Positions 1 through 8,967 of a stretch of DNA of 64,000 nucleotides are shown piece by piece. The stretch lies in contig CP069394.1 in the NCBI GenBank assembly GCA_016887485.1, forward strand, positions 1,178,001-1,242,000, read 5' to 3'. Source of the stretch: Chloroflexota bacterium (GTDB lineage Bacteria > Chloroflexota > Anaerolineae > Anaerolineales > Anaerolineaceae). Position numbers and translations under genes: made by a program. The notes beneath the pieces were generated by a model. It saw nothing but the letters and a program-made list of their open reading frames with translations. It ran no database searches and was not told the DNA's origin. Each line of letters starts with the position of its first letter. Position 1 is the first letter of the stretch.

Positions 1-23
1 ATATTTGTCAATGCCTAAAGGAA

Positions 24-53
24 TCAAAAAGCGCTCCATTGCTGAAGCGCTTC
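24..53 (-). terminator. Rho-independent terminator of the DUF4349 gene
   Basis: On the minus strand AAGCGCT and AGCGCTT form a 7-bp stem around a loop of about 10 nt, followed by a run of T. It lies about 20 nt past the stop of the DUF4349 gene. Confidence 0.7.
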
Positions 54-73
54 AAAGGATCTTCTAGTTTGGA

Positions 74-1060
74 TTACTTTTCAGGTTTACTATCCGGGAT
101 TTGTTCCAGTGCTTTCCGTTTCTTGGCCTGACGCTTGGCCTTGCCTTTCTTCATCATCCTGACCACGAAGTAGATTATTGCGCCGAATAAGGCCAGGAAG
201 GGCAGCCAGGAAATCACGAACCAAATCAGGATATCAACGAGCTTCTGCCCGGCCTTCACCAGGGCTTCCACAGCATTCTTGACCGTCCCCTGCGGTTCCC
301 ATCCGGCAATCACAATGGGCTGCAGGGATTCTTTGGCAACAATCTCCACCGAAATGGCGGACATGGCAGCGGATTCTGACAGGTACTGCATCCGGCCCTT
401 GACCGATTCGATCTGTCCCCGATAGTAGGTCAATTCATCAAACACATCCAACACGTCTTCCGTATCCTGCGCCTTTTCCATAATGGCGGTCAGGGCTTCT
501 TCGGCCGCTTCCAGGTTACGCAGCTGGGATTCGAGATCTGTATATTCCGAAGTAACATCCTGGCCGGACACATTCTCAAAAAGGACATCATCTTCAGGCT
601 CCGGCGTGAGCCCTTTGATAGCGGTCATAATCGGATCCAACTGCCCGGCAGGCACCCGGATGGTCACATTGGCATAAGGCACCGTGTTGCCGCTGGAGGT
701 GGTGGACTGGTAGATATTTGAATAGACCACGAACCCACCCGCACTCTCAGCCATTGCAATGATCGAATCAAGTGACGTGGTTGGATTTTCGACGGCAATC
801 CGCAAATTCGCATTGTAGATCACCATCCGCTCTGTGGCTGCTGCTGATTCGCCCATTCCAGCGTCATAACTGCGAGGGGACTCTGCCGTCATGCCATCCA
901 TTTCCATCGCTTCTTCCATCACGACATACTCATTTTCGAGGCCAGCCTCAGGCATAAAACCCACTTTATCTTCTGCAGTGGATTGCGCGGCTGCGCATGC
1001 AGAGGCAAATAAGGCGACTATCAGGATCATGCTGACCAGTAAGATATTTCTCTTCTTCAT
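74..1060 (-). CDS. DUF4349-domain lipoprotein
   Basis: Probable membrane-anchored extracytoplasmic protein of unknown function. The N-terminus is a lipoprotein signal ending in an LFASAC lipobox, with the Cys at about residue 22. A DUF4349-like body follows from about 80 to 270, including an Asp/Glu-rich coiled-coil stretch at about 165-225. A strong membrane segment lies at about 280-303, and the tail is Lys/Arg-rich, consistent with a cytoplasmic end. Two adjacent ATGs are possible. I chose the second (1060) because AAGGAG then sits 6 nt upstream, against only 3 nt for the first. Family assignment is by pattern recognition; no enzymatic role is claimed. Confidence 0.75.
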   Translation of the reverse strand: MKKRNILLVSMILIVALFASACAAAQSTAEDKVGFMPEAGLENEYVVMEEAMEMDGMTAESPRSYDAGMGESAAATERMVIYNANLRIAVENPTTSLDSIIAMAESAGGFVVYSNIYQSTTSSGNTVPYANVTIRVPAGQLDPIMTAIKGLTPEPEDDVLFENVSGQDVTSEYTDLESQLRNLEAAEEALTAIMEKAQDTEDVLDVFDELTYYRGQIESVKGRMQYLSESAAMSAISVEIVAKESLQPIVIAGWEPQGTVKNAVEALVKAGQKLVDILIWFVISWLPFLALFGAIIYFVVRMMKKGKAKRQAKKRKALEQIPDSKPEK

Positions 1061-1128
1061 CATTTTCTCCTTTTCTTCAGAACGAGCTTATCCATACTAT
1101 TTTATACTTTTTTTGACGCTCTAGGTAT

Positions 1129-1169
1129 AAAAAAAGTTCCCTGATGGGATAATTACCCATCCAGGGAAC
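1129..1169 (-). terminator. Rho-independent terminator of the phosphoesterase gene
   Basis: On the minus strand GTTCCCTGGATGGG and CCCATCAGGGAAC form a long stem (one bulge) around a short AT loop, followed by seven T. It lies 28 nt past the phosphoesterase stop. Confidence 0.85.
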
Positions 1170-1196
1170 ATTTATTATCACTGAAATCCGTCTATC

Positions 1197-1931
1197 TCAC
1201 CAGCCCTCGCTCAACCGGGCCGCATGCCGCACTGGCAAACCAGCCGCCAAAATTCGCTCCTGTACCGCTTCGACGTCATAGGGCACCCGGTGATAAACCC
1301 AGGGCAGTTCTTCCTGGTCATCGTAGATCATATATGATGACAGCGGGTTATGGTCTCGGGGCTGCCCCACCGATCCGGGGTTCACAATGGACTTCAAATT
1401 CAATTTAAACGGCTGATCGGGGCCGATCAGGTAGAGATTCGTGGAATCCGCAGTCTCGTCATCCATCTTGAAAATACAGGGGATATGCGTATGCCCAACC
1501 AGACAGAATTGGGTATCAAACATATCCATATTCCTCCTGGCGATGCTGAGCTCCATCACATATTCCCAAACTGGGTTGCGCGGGCTGCCGTGTGCCAGCG
1601 TGAACGCATCGATTTCAAGTTTCTCAGGGCGTTCACGCAGCCAGCGGTAGTTCTCGGGGGTGAGCTGGGAAACCAGCCATTCCAGAGAAACCCGAGCATC
1701 ATTATTGAAAGCGTGAATATCAATTTCACCCAGGATTGCCGCGTCATGATTCCCCTTGACGCAGGCCAGTTCAGCCAATTCCCGCAGAGCGTCAATGCAC
1801 TCATTCGGATCCGGCCCATACCCCACCACATCCCCCAGACAAAACACACGATCAAAAGGCGCTGCATCATCAAGCACGGCTTGCAGCGCCGTCAGGTTCG
1901 AATGAACGTCCGAAAGGATCAGGGTTCGCAT
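1197..1931 (-). CDS. Calcineurin-like metallophosphoesterase
   Basis: Predicted cytoplasmic dinuclear-metal phosphoesterase. All family motifs are visible: DVHSN at residues 8-12, GDVVGYGPDP at about 33-42, GNHD at about 60, and GHTHIP at about 140. The 244-residue length is normal for the single-domain family (YfcE/PF12850-like). The substrate cannot be read from sequence. The start codon lies 1 nt after the stop of the DUF3048 lipoprotein gene, so the two are probably translated together. A strong terminator follows. Confidence 0.85.
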   Translation of the reverse strand: MRTLILSDVHSNLTALQAVLDDAAPFDRVFCLGDVVGYGPDPNECIDALRELAELACVKGNHDAAILGEIDIHAFNNDARVSLEWLVSQLTPENYRWLRERPEKLEIDAFTLAHGSPRNPVWEYVMELSIARRNMDMFDTQFCLVGHTHIPCIFKMDDETADSTNLYLIGPDQPFKLNLKSIVNPGSVGQPRDHNPLSSYMIYDDQEELPWVYHRVPYDVEAVQERILAAGLPVRHAARLSEGW

Positions 1932-1932
1932 T

Positions 1933-3141
1933 TTATGGCAGATTGAAAATGAATTTCCAATCGCCTTCCGTCTGGGTAGCGTTGGAATAAATGCCCATGA
2001 TGGCCATCCAGGTATTCCCCGGCTTCAATGGGAATGGATCGCCATTTTCATCGAAGAATTGGATGGGTTGGTTATTGCTGGTGGCTTTCCAGGTCACCTC
2101 ATAAGCCTGACCATCGCGGAAGATCACAGCTGGGCGCCCGGTCGTGTTCCCCCAAATATCAATATCATGCATCGCGGCGGTATATTCCGTGTAATAGGCA
2201 TTAAGCACAACCACATTAGAGAAAGCCAGCTGTTCACCTGTATTACGATCCGTCAGGGGGACCATTTGGAGTTCAGAGCCGGTTGTATCCTCAATTAATC
2301 GCAGGTACTTGCCTGTGGGAATATCGAAGACCCATTCGCCCCGGTCCAGGTTGGAATACTGCACCAGGACATCCGTCCCTTCCGAGCCGCCGGCAGGCGC
2401 CACAGGATCAAAAGCCATGCCATCCAACGTGTACTGATGGTTATCCACACCGCGTCGTGAGGCCAGTGCCGTCAGTTCAGCGGAGTTGGCAAAAATACTG
2501 ATAACCGTGCTATCACCGTTATCACAAATCGCAGGGCAGGCATTGCCCGTGCCGCTGATGGCGCGAACACCCAGCGAATCAACGATCTTGGTCAAAATCG
2601 TCTCATACGCACCCTGAAAACCCAGGATGCCCTGATACATATTCACCAACTGCGGGTCCACCAACCGCCCGGACCGCACCGGCCCGATCTGGTCGGCATT
2701 CTCGCCATAAAAAACACCAATAAACCGGTTGCTGCCATAGCCGATATAGTATTCAAAGACGATATCAGCCGATGAAAGGCCGGCATGTGGCCGACCGGTT
2801 GCCGGGTAGTTCGCCACCTTGACGAATACTGGCCGCCGGTTCAAATTCTCTGGATTATCAACCATCAATCCGGTCAAAGGATTAACCCCCTCGGGAAAAT
2901 CTGCTGGGCCCACGGCACCAACCGTTGGTACCTGAGTGGGCGTAGAAGTTGCTGTCGGTTCTGGAGTGGCGGTTTCGGTTGGCACAACCTTTTCGGTAGC
3001 GGAAGGCATCGCAGCAATCGTCTGCGCGGCATAGGTGCCTGCCATTTCTACTTCCGATAAACCAGTCTGACCACAAGCCGTGAGGATCGTGGTCAGGAGT
3101 GCCAAAACTAACCAAAGCGTATAACGTTTGTTTCGATTCAT
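1933..3141 (-). CDS. DUF3048 (YerB-like) lipoprotein
   Basis: Secreted lipoprotein of the DUF3048 family; the biochemical function is unknown to me. The signal peptide ends in TILTAC, with the lipobox Cys at about residue 23. A Thr/Pro/Val-rich linker follows (about 45-75). The DUF3048 body begins at NPLTGLMVDNPENL and contains the RPVFVKVANYP and IGPVRSGR stretches. A longer reading frame upstream exists, but ATG 3141 is preceded by GAGGTG at ideal spacing and opens directly into the signal peptide, so I start there. First gene of a two-gene unit with the downstream phosphoesterase. Confidence 0.85.
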   Translation of the reverse strand: MNRNKRYTLWLVLALLTTILTACGQTGLSEVEMAGTYAAQTIAAMPSATEKVVPTETATPEPTATSTPTQVPTVGAVGPADFPEGVNPLTGLMVDNPENLNRRPVFVKVANYPATGRPHAGLSSADIVFEYYIGYGSNRFIGVFYGENADQIGPVRSGRLVDPQLVNMYQGILGFQGAYETILTKIVDSLGVRAISGTGNACPAICDNGDSTVISIFANSAELTALASRRGVDNHQYTLDGMAFDPVAPAGGSEGTDVLVQYSNLDRGEWVFDIPTGKYLRLIEDTTGSELQMVPLTDRNTGEQLAFSNVVVLNAYYTEYTAAMHDIDIWGNTTGRPAVIFRDGQAYEVTWKATSNNQPIQFFDENGDPFPLKPGNTWMAIMGIYSNATQTEGDWKFIFNLP

Positions 3142-3160
3142 AGGTTCACCTCTGGGCACA

Positions 3161-3191
3161 ATTTTACCCCAACACCCAGAAGTTGCGTCAA
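3161..3191 (-). promoter_or_regulatory. Possible promoter of the DUF3048 gene
   Basis: Minus strand TTGACG (3186-3191) and TAAAAT (3161-3166) separated by 19 nt. The elements are good but the spacing is longer than the optimum of 17. It lies just upstream of the chosen start at 3141. Confidence 0.4.
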
Positions 3192-3232
3192 TTGGCATTT
3201 TTTCCGATTAATTCGGAACTTGCCAAGAGATT

Positions 3233-5116
3233 TTATTTTTTCGCTGTCTCAATGATCTCTGCAATCATATCAAAGCGGTTGAACGAGGGGATGATATACA
3301 CACCCTGGAAGGTCTTCCGGATCTCCTGGATCAATTCCACGGCGATCCGCTTCCCTTCTCCAATCATATCCTCGCCCGCATTGGCCATCCGGTCCTGAAT
3401 CTCCTGGGGAATCACAATCCCTGGCACCTCGTTATGCAGGAAGCGCGCGTGGCGGTCTGTCACCAATGGCAGCACACCCGCCAGCAGCGGTGTGGTCAGT
3501 TCACCATGGCGCTCAGCATAATAAGCCAGGAATTCGCGGGCTTTATCCACTTCAAAGACCGGCTGGGTCAGGAAGAAATCCGCACCGGCAGCCAGCTTCT
3601 TCCGCAGGATCCGAATTTCCCGGTCAGGGTCACTGGGGCAGAGGTTCAGCGCGGCGCCCACAAAGAAGTTCGTCGGCTGACCAATCTCACCACCGGCATG
3701 GTCCACTCCGGTGTTGAAACCTTCTTTGATCAGCCGGATCAGGCCGGTCGGTACCATGTCATAGGAATCGTTCGCATCGGGATAATCGCCAATCGCTGTT
3801 GGGTCACCCATCACCACGAACACATTGCGAATATTGATCGCATGCGCCGCCAGAAGGTCACCCTGCACCCGCAATAAATTGCGCCCACGGGTGGGAAAGT
3901 GGAGGGTGGTTTCAATGCCGAATTGTTTCTGAATCAGGTTACAGACCGCCCAGGGGCTCATCCGCATCCGGGCACGCGGACTATCGGCCACATCAATCAC
4001 ATCCGCGCCTGCATCCGCCAGCAAAGAAGCACCGGCGATCAGCTTATGAGTGGATAGTCCTCGAGGTGGGTCCATTTCCACAGCTATCACAAATTCACCC
4101 TTTGTCAGCTTCTGCGCCAATCCGGAAGGTCCCTCAGCCGGTTCCATCTCGGTGGACCGCACACCTTCCAGCTCAGCCAGCTGCACCACGGCAAAGTCCT
4201 CCGGTGCCCCGGAGATCGCTTCAGCAATCACCTTGACATGCGCCGGCGTGGTGCCGCAGCAGCCGCCGATCACATTCGCGCCGGCCTGCCAAAAGGCCAG
4301 GGCATAATCCTTAAAATAATCCGGCCCGGCAGGATACATGATCCGGCCGCCAACCCGTTCCGGGAAGCCAGCGTTAGGCATCACGCAGAAACGTCCATCC
4401 GGCACTGCGCCTTTCATCTGTTTTAAAATCCGCAGCAGTTGAGCAGGGCCGCCGGAGCAGTTCACGCCAATCACGTCCACGCCGAAGCTGTCCATTTGTT
4501 CAGCCACTTCCTGCGGGGTGTCACCCAGGAGAGTTCGCCGGTCACGGGTGAAGGTCATCGATCCGATCACCGGCATTGTCTCATCTATGGAATGCACTGC
4601 CCGCACTGCTTCACGTACCGCGTAAAGGTCCACCATCGTTTCAATCAGGATCACATCCACACCAGCCTCAATCAAGGCTCGGGCCTGTTCCTGATAGATC
4701 TCAAAAGCATCTTCCGGTTGGATGTGTCCAAAGGGCGCCAGGGGCAGTCCCAAAGGGCCAATATCCCCGGCGATCATCACGTCCTTGAAGGAGGCCTCCA
4801 CCACCCTGCGGGCCAGCTTGACCCCGGCGGTGTTCACCACATCCACCTGGTCATCCATGCCATGCCGCTCGAGCTTGGTCCGGTTTGCGCCAAAGGTGTT
4901 GGTCTTGATCACTTCGGCACCTGCAGCAATATAATTACGGTGGATTTCACCTACCGCAGCCGGGTCTAGCAGGTTTAGTTCGTCAAAGCACTCATCAATA
5001 TCCACGCCGTGTTCATGCAGAAGCGTCCCCATTGCGCCATCAAAAATGATCGGCTTGTCAGATTGGGTCAAACGTCGGATAAATTTTCTCTCTTCTTTTT
5101 TCATAATAACCTTCAA
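3233..5116 (-). CDS. Bifunctional homocysteine S-methyltransferase / methylenetetrahydrofolate reductase
   Basis: Fusion in the methionine/folate one-carbon pathway, of the Bacillus YitJ type. The N-terminal half (about 15-300) is a homocysteine methyltransferase barrel with its zinc cysteines visible: GVNCSGG at about 215 and GGCCGT at about 285. The C-terminal half (about 345-615) is a MetF-like FAD barrel, with the LHFPTRGRN and VMGDPT stretches. It should make 5-methyl-THF and may also transfer methyl groups to homocysteine. It starts 6 nt after the metH stop, so it is cotranscribed under the same SAM riboswitch. The total of 627 residues fits the fused family. Confidence 0.9.
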   Translation of the reverse strand: MKVIMKKEERKFIRRLTQSDKPIIFDGAMGTLLHEHGVDIDECFDELNLLDPAAVGEIHRNYIAAGAEVIKTNTFGANRTKLERHGMDDQVDVVNTAGVKLARRVVEASFKDVMIAGDIGPLGLPLAPFGHIQPEDAFEIYQEQARALIEAGVDVILIETMVDLYAVREAVRAVHSIDETMPVIGSMTFTRDRRTLLGDTPQEVAEQMDSFGVDVIGVNCSGGPAQLLRILKQMKGAVPDGRFCVMPNAGFPERVGGRIMYPAGPDYFKDYALAFWQAGANVIGGCCGTTPAHVKVIAEAISGAPEDFAVVQLAELEGVRSTEMEPAEGPSGLAQKLTKGEFVIAVEMDPPRGLSTHKLIAGASLLADAGADVIDVADSPRARMRMSPWAVCNLIQKQFGIETTLHFPTRGRNLLRVQGDLLAAHAINIRNVFVVMGDPTAIGDYPDANDSYDMVPTGLIRLIKEGFNTGVDHAGGEIGQPTNFFVGAALNLCPSDPDREIRILRKKLAAGADFFLTQPVFEVDKAREFLAYYAERHGELTTPLLAGVLPLVTDRHARFLHNEVPGIVIPQEIQDRMANAGEDMIGEGKRIAVELIQEIRKTFQGVYIIPSFNRFDMIAEIIETAKK

Positions 5117-5122
5117 TTTGGA

Positions 5123-8100
5123 TTAATCACCCAGCAATTGTTCCACCCGGCTGGTGCCAACATTGAAATATTTGGCATCCGGATGGTGGACAATAATCGC
5201 AGCGGTGGATTGTTCAGGGACCAATTGATAGGCCGCCGTCAGGGTCATTCCCAGAGCCGACTCGGCGGGAAGCAATTCAAAGACCTTGACATGGTCTTCC
5301 AGTTCGGGAATCGCAGGGTAGCCCCAGGAATATCGCTTGCCCCGGTTGGGCTCCAGGCCCAGCTCCCGGCGGATATGTTCATGCATATAATTTGCTGTGG
5401 CTTCCGCCATCTGGACGGCCAACCCGTGCAGGTAATAGCCCTCAGCATACTCACCAGCGGCTTCCAATTCCTCAAAGCGTTTCGTGGCATTCTTTCCCAC
5501 CGTGACTACCTGGAAAGCGACCACGTCCATCTTACCCGATTTCTTTGAAGCGAAATAATCCGCCAGGCTCAGCCCTTCGCCGCCCTCCTGTCGTGGGAAG
5601 GCAAAGCGCTCAATCACGACCGGCTCAGCCTCCTGCAGTGTGTCTGGATCGTAAACCAGCAGCTCATCGCCCACCGATTGACAGGGCCAATAGCCATAGA
5701 CTGCCTGCGGCTGCAGCCAGCCTTCTTTTTCCGCGGCCTTGCGCATCCGCACCAGGCGCTCTTCAAACTCAGCCTTGAGGCTCTTCCATTCCGCACCGTG
5801 GGCGTTCTTGGCACCCCAGGAAAGGCGGTAGAGTTCATTTAATGAAAGATGCTCGCCAACGATTTCCAAGGGCATATCACGGACTACCCTTGCCCCCCAA
5901 TATGGTGGCTCAGGCAGTTTATCTAGAACCGTGACAACGTTCTTGCGCACGGAACGAGGCACACTTCGTGTGCTGTGCAGATCCTTGCCTAATTCGTAAT
6001 CGGCGGATTTTTGAATTTCATCCACCAGCACTTCCCGTTTATCCGGGGTCATCAGCGCATCCATGGTGGATAGCCCTTCAAAGGCATCCTTGCAGTAGAA
6101 CACGCCCGGCTCATAGTAATGACCGGCTTCAGTCAACAGAATTCGTTTTCCAAAGCGAGGGTTAATCGCTGCACCGCCAACCAGCACCGGGAAGTTCAAC
6201 CCGCGCCGGTCAAGCTCATTAATGATCAGGGGCATCTGCTTGCTGGTAGAAACTAACAATGCGCTCAATCCAATCGCATCGGCTTTTTCTTCAACAGCCT
6301 GGGAAATGATCGTCTCCGCGGGCACCTGTTTACCCAGGTCCACCACGGTGTAGCCGTTATTGGAGAGGATCGTCTTGACCAGGTTCTTGCCGATGTCATG
6401 AACATCGCCATAAACCGTTGCCAACACCATCTTGCCTTTGGTCGTGCCTTCCTGCTTATCGAGGAAGTTCTCCAAATAATTAACAGCCACCTTCATGACT
6501 TCCGCGCTTTGCAGCACGAAAGGCAGAATCAATTCACCTGCACCAAATTTATCGCCGACATCTTTCATAGCGGGTAACAGCACCGTGTTGAGGATTTCCA
6601 CGGCTGTTTCACCCTTGGGGCGGTCAGGGTCGCGGTTCAGGAGGATATCAATATCCGTTTCAACATTTGCCTTATGCCGGCGCAAGATCCGCCAGTGCAG
6701 CCGTTCCTCAGGCGTCATTTCAGCAAGATCGGAATCGCCGCTGTCCTGTTCGCCGCTGTCTTCCACCGATTCGAAATAAGTGATCAGCCGGGCCAACGCC
6801 TGGTCATCCCGGTTGAAGATCAAATCTTCAGCCAGCTTGCGTTCATCCTCAGCGATTTCCGCATAGGGCTTGATATGAGCCGGGTTCACAATGGCCATAT
6901 CCAGGCCAGCCACCACACAGTGATAGAGCATCACACTGTTCAACACCGCACGCGCTGGTCGTGAAAGGCCAAAAGAGACATTGCTCACACCCAGCGAGGT
7001 CAGCACGCCGGGGAAAGCTTCCTTGATCCGACGGATGCCTTCCAACGTCTGGATGGCCGAATCTCGCAGTTCGGGATCACCGGTCGCCAGCGTAAAGGTC
7101 AGGTCATCATAGACCAGATCTTCGGCTTGCAAGCCGTATTCATTCACCGCCAGGTTATAAATCCGCTCCGCCACTTCAACCTTACGGTCAGCGCTTTTCG
7201 CCATGCCGTCCTCATCAATCGTGAGCACGATCACAGCCGCATTGAACCGTTTGGCGAGGGTGAAGATCTTACCGGCTTTCTCCGGGCCGGATTCGAGATG
7301 CGTGGAGTTGATCAAACTGCGCCCGGGGTTGGATTCCAGGGCTGCTTCGAGCACATCAACCTCAGTTGTGTCAATCACCAGCGGCACCGGCACGGCATTC
7401 GCCAGCCGTTTGACCACCTTGCGCATCAATTGATCCTCGTCGGAGCGTTCCGTCAGCGCCACACAGACATCCAGACCATGCGCGCCCTTATCCACCTGGG
7501 CACGGGCCATTTCCACGATGCCGTCATAATCCTCTTCCATGATCAGCCGTTTGAACTTGCGGGAGCCCTGCGAATTAAGCCGCTCACCGATCAGGAAAGG
7601 TGCAGGTTCCTGGTGCATCGGCACGGCCTGCACTGGGGAAGCCAGCATCGGCTCCGCCGGTAGTGCGGGCGGTTTGGCGTGTCCGCGGTCCAGCCCTTCA
7701 TTGAGCCGGCCAATATGATCTTCACTGGTACCGCAGCAGCCCCCCACCACCCGAACGCCATAATCATTGACGAATTCGAGCATCAGGTCAGCAAAAGGCT
7801 GGGGTTTCATCGGGTAAACGGCTTCGCCGTCCACGTTCAAAGGCAAGCCGGCATTGGGAATACAGGAAACCGGCAGCCGGGAATTTTCGGTCAGGAAACG
7901 GATCGGTTCCCGCATATAATCCGGGCCGGTCGAGCAGTTAAGACCGATCACATCAATGCCCATCTCTTCCAGGATAGCCCGGGCAGCGGCGATGTCCGTG
8001 CCCAGCAGCATCCGGCCGGTGGTATCCAGTGTCACCTGCGCCTGAATGGGCAGAACTTCACCTGTCTCTTCAAAAGCCGCGTGAATCCCCTGGATCACAG

Positions 8101-8650
8101 CCTTGACTTCGAGGATATCCTGCGAAGTTTCGATCAAGAGCAGGTCCACCCCGCCCTCAATCAAGCCCACAGCCTGCTCGCGGAAGACATCCGCCAGTTC
8201 CTCAAAGCTGATATTCGACATTTCGGGGTCTTCAGTGGAGATCAATTTACCGCTGGGGCCCATTGAACCGGCCACAAAGCGGGGTTTATCCAGTGTGCTA
8301 AATTCATCCGCCACCCTTCGCGCCAGACTGGCTGCCGCGCGGTTAATCTCATTAACGCGGTCACCCAGGCCAAATTCCGCCAGGGTCAGGCGATTGGAGC
8401 GGAAGGAATCCGTCTCGATCACATCCGAACCGGCTTCCATGAAGCTGCGGTGCACCGTTTCAACGGCCCTCGGTTTGGTAATGACCAGATAATCGTTACA
8501 ACCGGCGGTGCGTTCTCCGCCAAAATCTTCAACGGTCAGGTGCTGCCGGTCCAGGTTGGTGCCCATAGCGCCATCAAAAAGAACAACACCCCGGTCGATG
8601 GCATCAAGGTAACGTCGGTTGGTGAATCTCTTATTATTTTCTGAGGTCAT
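5123..8650 (-). CDS. metH: Cobalamin-dependent methionine synthase
   Basis: Transfers a methyl group from 5-methyl-THF to homocysteine via cobalamin. The full four-module architecture is present in 1175 residues. It has a homocysteine-binding barrel (about 15-330, zinc site GLNCSTGP and GGCCGTS), a pterin-binding barrel (about 350-610), and a cobalamin cap plus Rossmann domain (about 660-880) with the axial-ligand motif GDVHDIGKN. The C-terminal AdoMet reactivation domain (about 920-1170) contains RYSWGYPA. ATG 8650 has GGGAGG 8 nt upstream. It is the first gene of the riboswitch-controlled operon. The reactivation domain implies an enzyme exposed to occasional cob(II)alamin oxidation. Confidence 0.95.
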   Translation of the reverse strand: MTSENNKRFTNRRYLDAIDRGVVLFDGAMGTNLDRQHLTVEDFGGERTAGCNDYLVITKPRAVETVHRSFMEAGSDVIETDSFRSNRLTLAEFGLGDRVNEINRAAASLARRVADEFSTLDKPRFVAGSMGPSGKLISTEDPEMSNISFEELADVFREQAVGLIEGGVDLLLIETSQDILEVKAVIQGIHAAFEETGEVLPIQAQVTLDTTGRMLLGTDIAAARAILEEMGIDVIGLNCSTGPDYMREPIRFLTENSRLPVSCIPNAGLPLNVDGEAVYPMKPQPFADLMLEFVNDYGVRVVGGCCGTSEDHIGRLNEGLDRGHAKPPALPAEPMLASPVQAVPMHQEPAPFLIGERLNSQGSRKFKRLIMEEDYDGIVEMARAQVDKGAHGLDVCVALTERSDEDQLMRKVVKRLANAVPVPLVIDTTEVDVLEAALESNPGRSLINSTHLESGPEKAGKIFTLAKRFNAAVIVLTIDEDGMAKSADRKVEVAERIYNLAVNEYGLQAEDLVYDDLTFTLATGDPELRDSAIQTLEGIRRIKEAFPGVLTSLGVSNVSFGLSRPARAVLNSVMLYHCVVAGLDMAIVNPAHIKPYAEIAEDERKLAEDLIFNRDDQALARLITYFESVEDSGEQDSGDSDLAEMTPEERLHWRILRRHKANVETDIDILLNRDPDRPKGETAVEILNTVLLPAMKDVGDKFGAGELILPFVLQSAEVMKVAVNYLENFLDKQEGTTKGKMVLATVYGDVHDIGKNLVKTILSNNGYTVVDLGKQVPAETIISQAVEEKADAIGLSALLVSTSKQMPLIINELDRRGLNFPVLVGGAAINPRFGKRILLTEAGHYYEPGVFYCKDAFEGLSTMDALMTPDKREVLVDEIQKSADYELGKDLHSTRSVPRSVRKNVVTVLDKLPEPPYWGARVVRDMPLEIVGEHLSLNELYRLSWGAKNAHGAEWKSLKAEFEERLVRMRKAAEKEGWLQPQAVYGYWPCQSVGDELLVYDPDTLQEAEPVVIERFAFPRQEGGEGLSLADYFASKKSGKMDVVAFQVVTVGKNATKRFEELEAAGEYAEGYYLHGLAVQMAEATANYMHEHIRRELGLEPNRGKRYSWGYPAIPELEDHVKVFELLPAESALGMTLTAAYQLVPEQSTAAIIVHHPDAKYFNVGTSRVEQLLGD

Positions 8651-8699
8651 GCTTCAATCCTCCCAGCCTGCGCCATGCAGCTTTCAAAATTAAATCAAT

Positions 8700-8725
8700 C
8701 GCCTCTCAAAACAAGATGAGAGGCG
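8700..8725 (-). terminator. Riboswitch expression-platform hairpin
   Basis: CGCCTCTCA and TGAGAGGCG form a perfect 9-bp stem followed by an AT-rich stretch on the minus strand. Its 5' arm and loop contain CTCATCTT, which is exactly complementary to AAGATGAG of the aptamer's P1 3' strand. This gives a mutually exclusive antiterminator. The T-tract is imperfect (GATTGATTTAATTTT), so control could be partly other than classical termination. Confidence 0.8.
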
Positions 8726-8749
8726 GAAATGAACAAATGGTTCATACAC

Positions 8750-8859
8750 CTCATCTTCCAGATCCACCCTCTTCGGGGGCTGCCGGAATTGGCACCTGTG
8801 ATCCCAGATCCTGGTTGCCGAGGCTTCAACGGGCCGGTCCCTCCACCTCTCTGGATGAG
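8750..8859 (-). ncRNA. SAM-I (S-box) riboswitch aptamer
   Basis: The minus strand carries the hallmark S-box sequence: AGAGAGGTGGAGGGA, GGCCC, TGAAGCCTCGGCAACC and GGTGCCAATTCC. It is closed by a P1 helix pairing CTCATC (8854-8859) with GATGAG (8750-8755). It lies about 100 nt upstream of metH. From family knowledge, SAM binding stabilises P1 and frees the downstream terminator, switching the methionine operon off when SAM is plentiful. Confidence 0.97.
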
Positions 8860-8874
8860 TTTTCAATCAGACAA

Positions 8875-8903
8875 AGTCTATCACAATAGGATACGAAAGT
8901 CAA
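8875..8903 (-). promoter_or_regulatory. Promoter of the SAM riboswitch-metH operon
   Basis: Minus strand TTGACT (8898-8903), a 17-nt spacer and TAGACT (8875-8880). The predicted start lies a few bases upstream of riboswitch helix P1. Confidence 0.85.
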
Positions 8904-8967
8904 TTTGGCAAGAATCGGCAATGAGAATAGGTGTTGGAATTAGCTCATTATTTTGATTAATTGATGA

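Noticed and set aside
7127-7663. Long plus-strand frame opposite metH
   Set aside because: Shadow of a conserved gene on the other strand; no domain and no start site.
5123-8650. Possibility that metH and the following gene are a duplicated enzyme
   Set aside because: They share only the homocysteine-binding barrel; the rest (cobalamin, pterin versus MTHFR) is different, a known arrangement.
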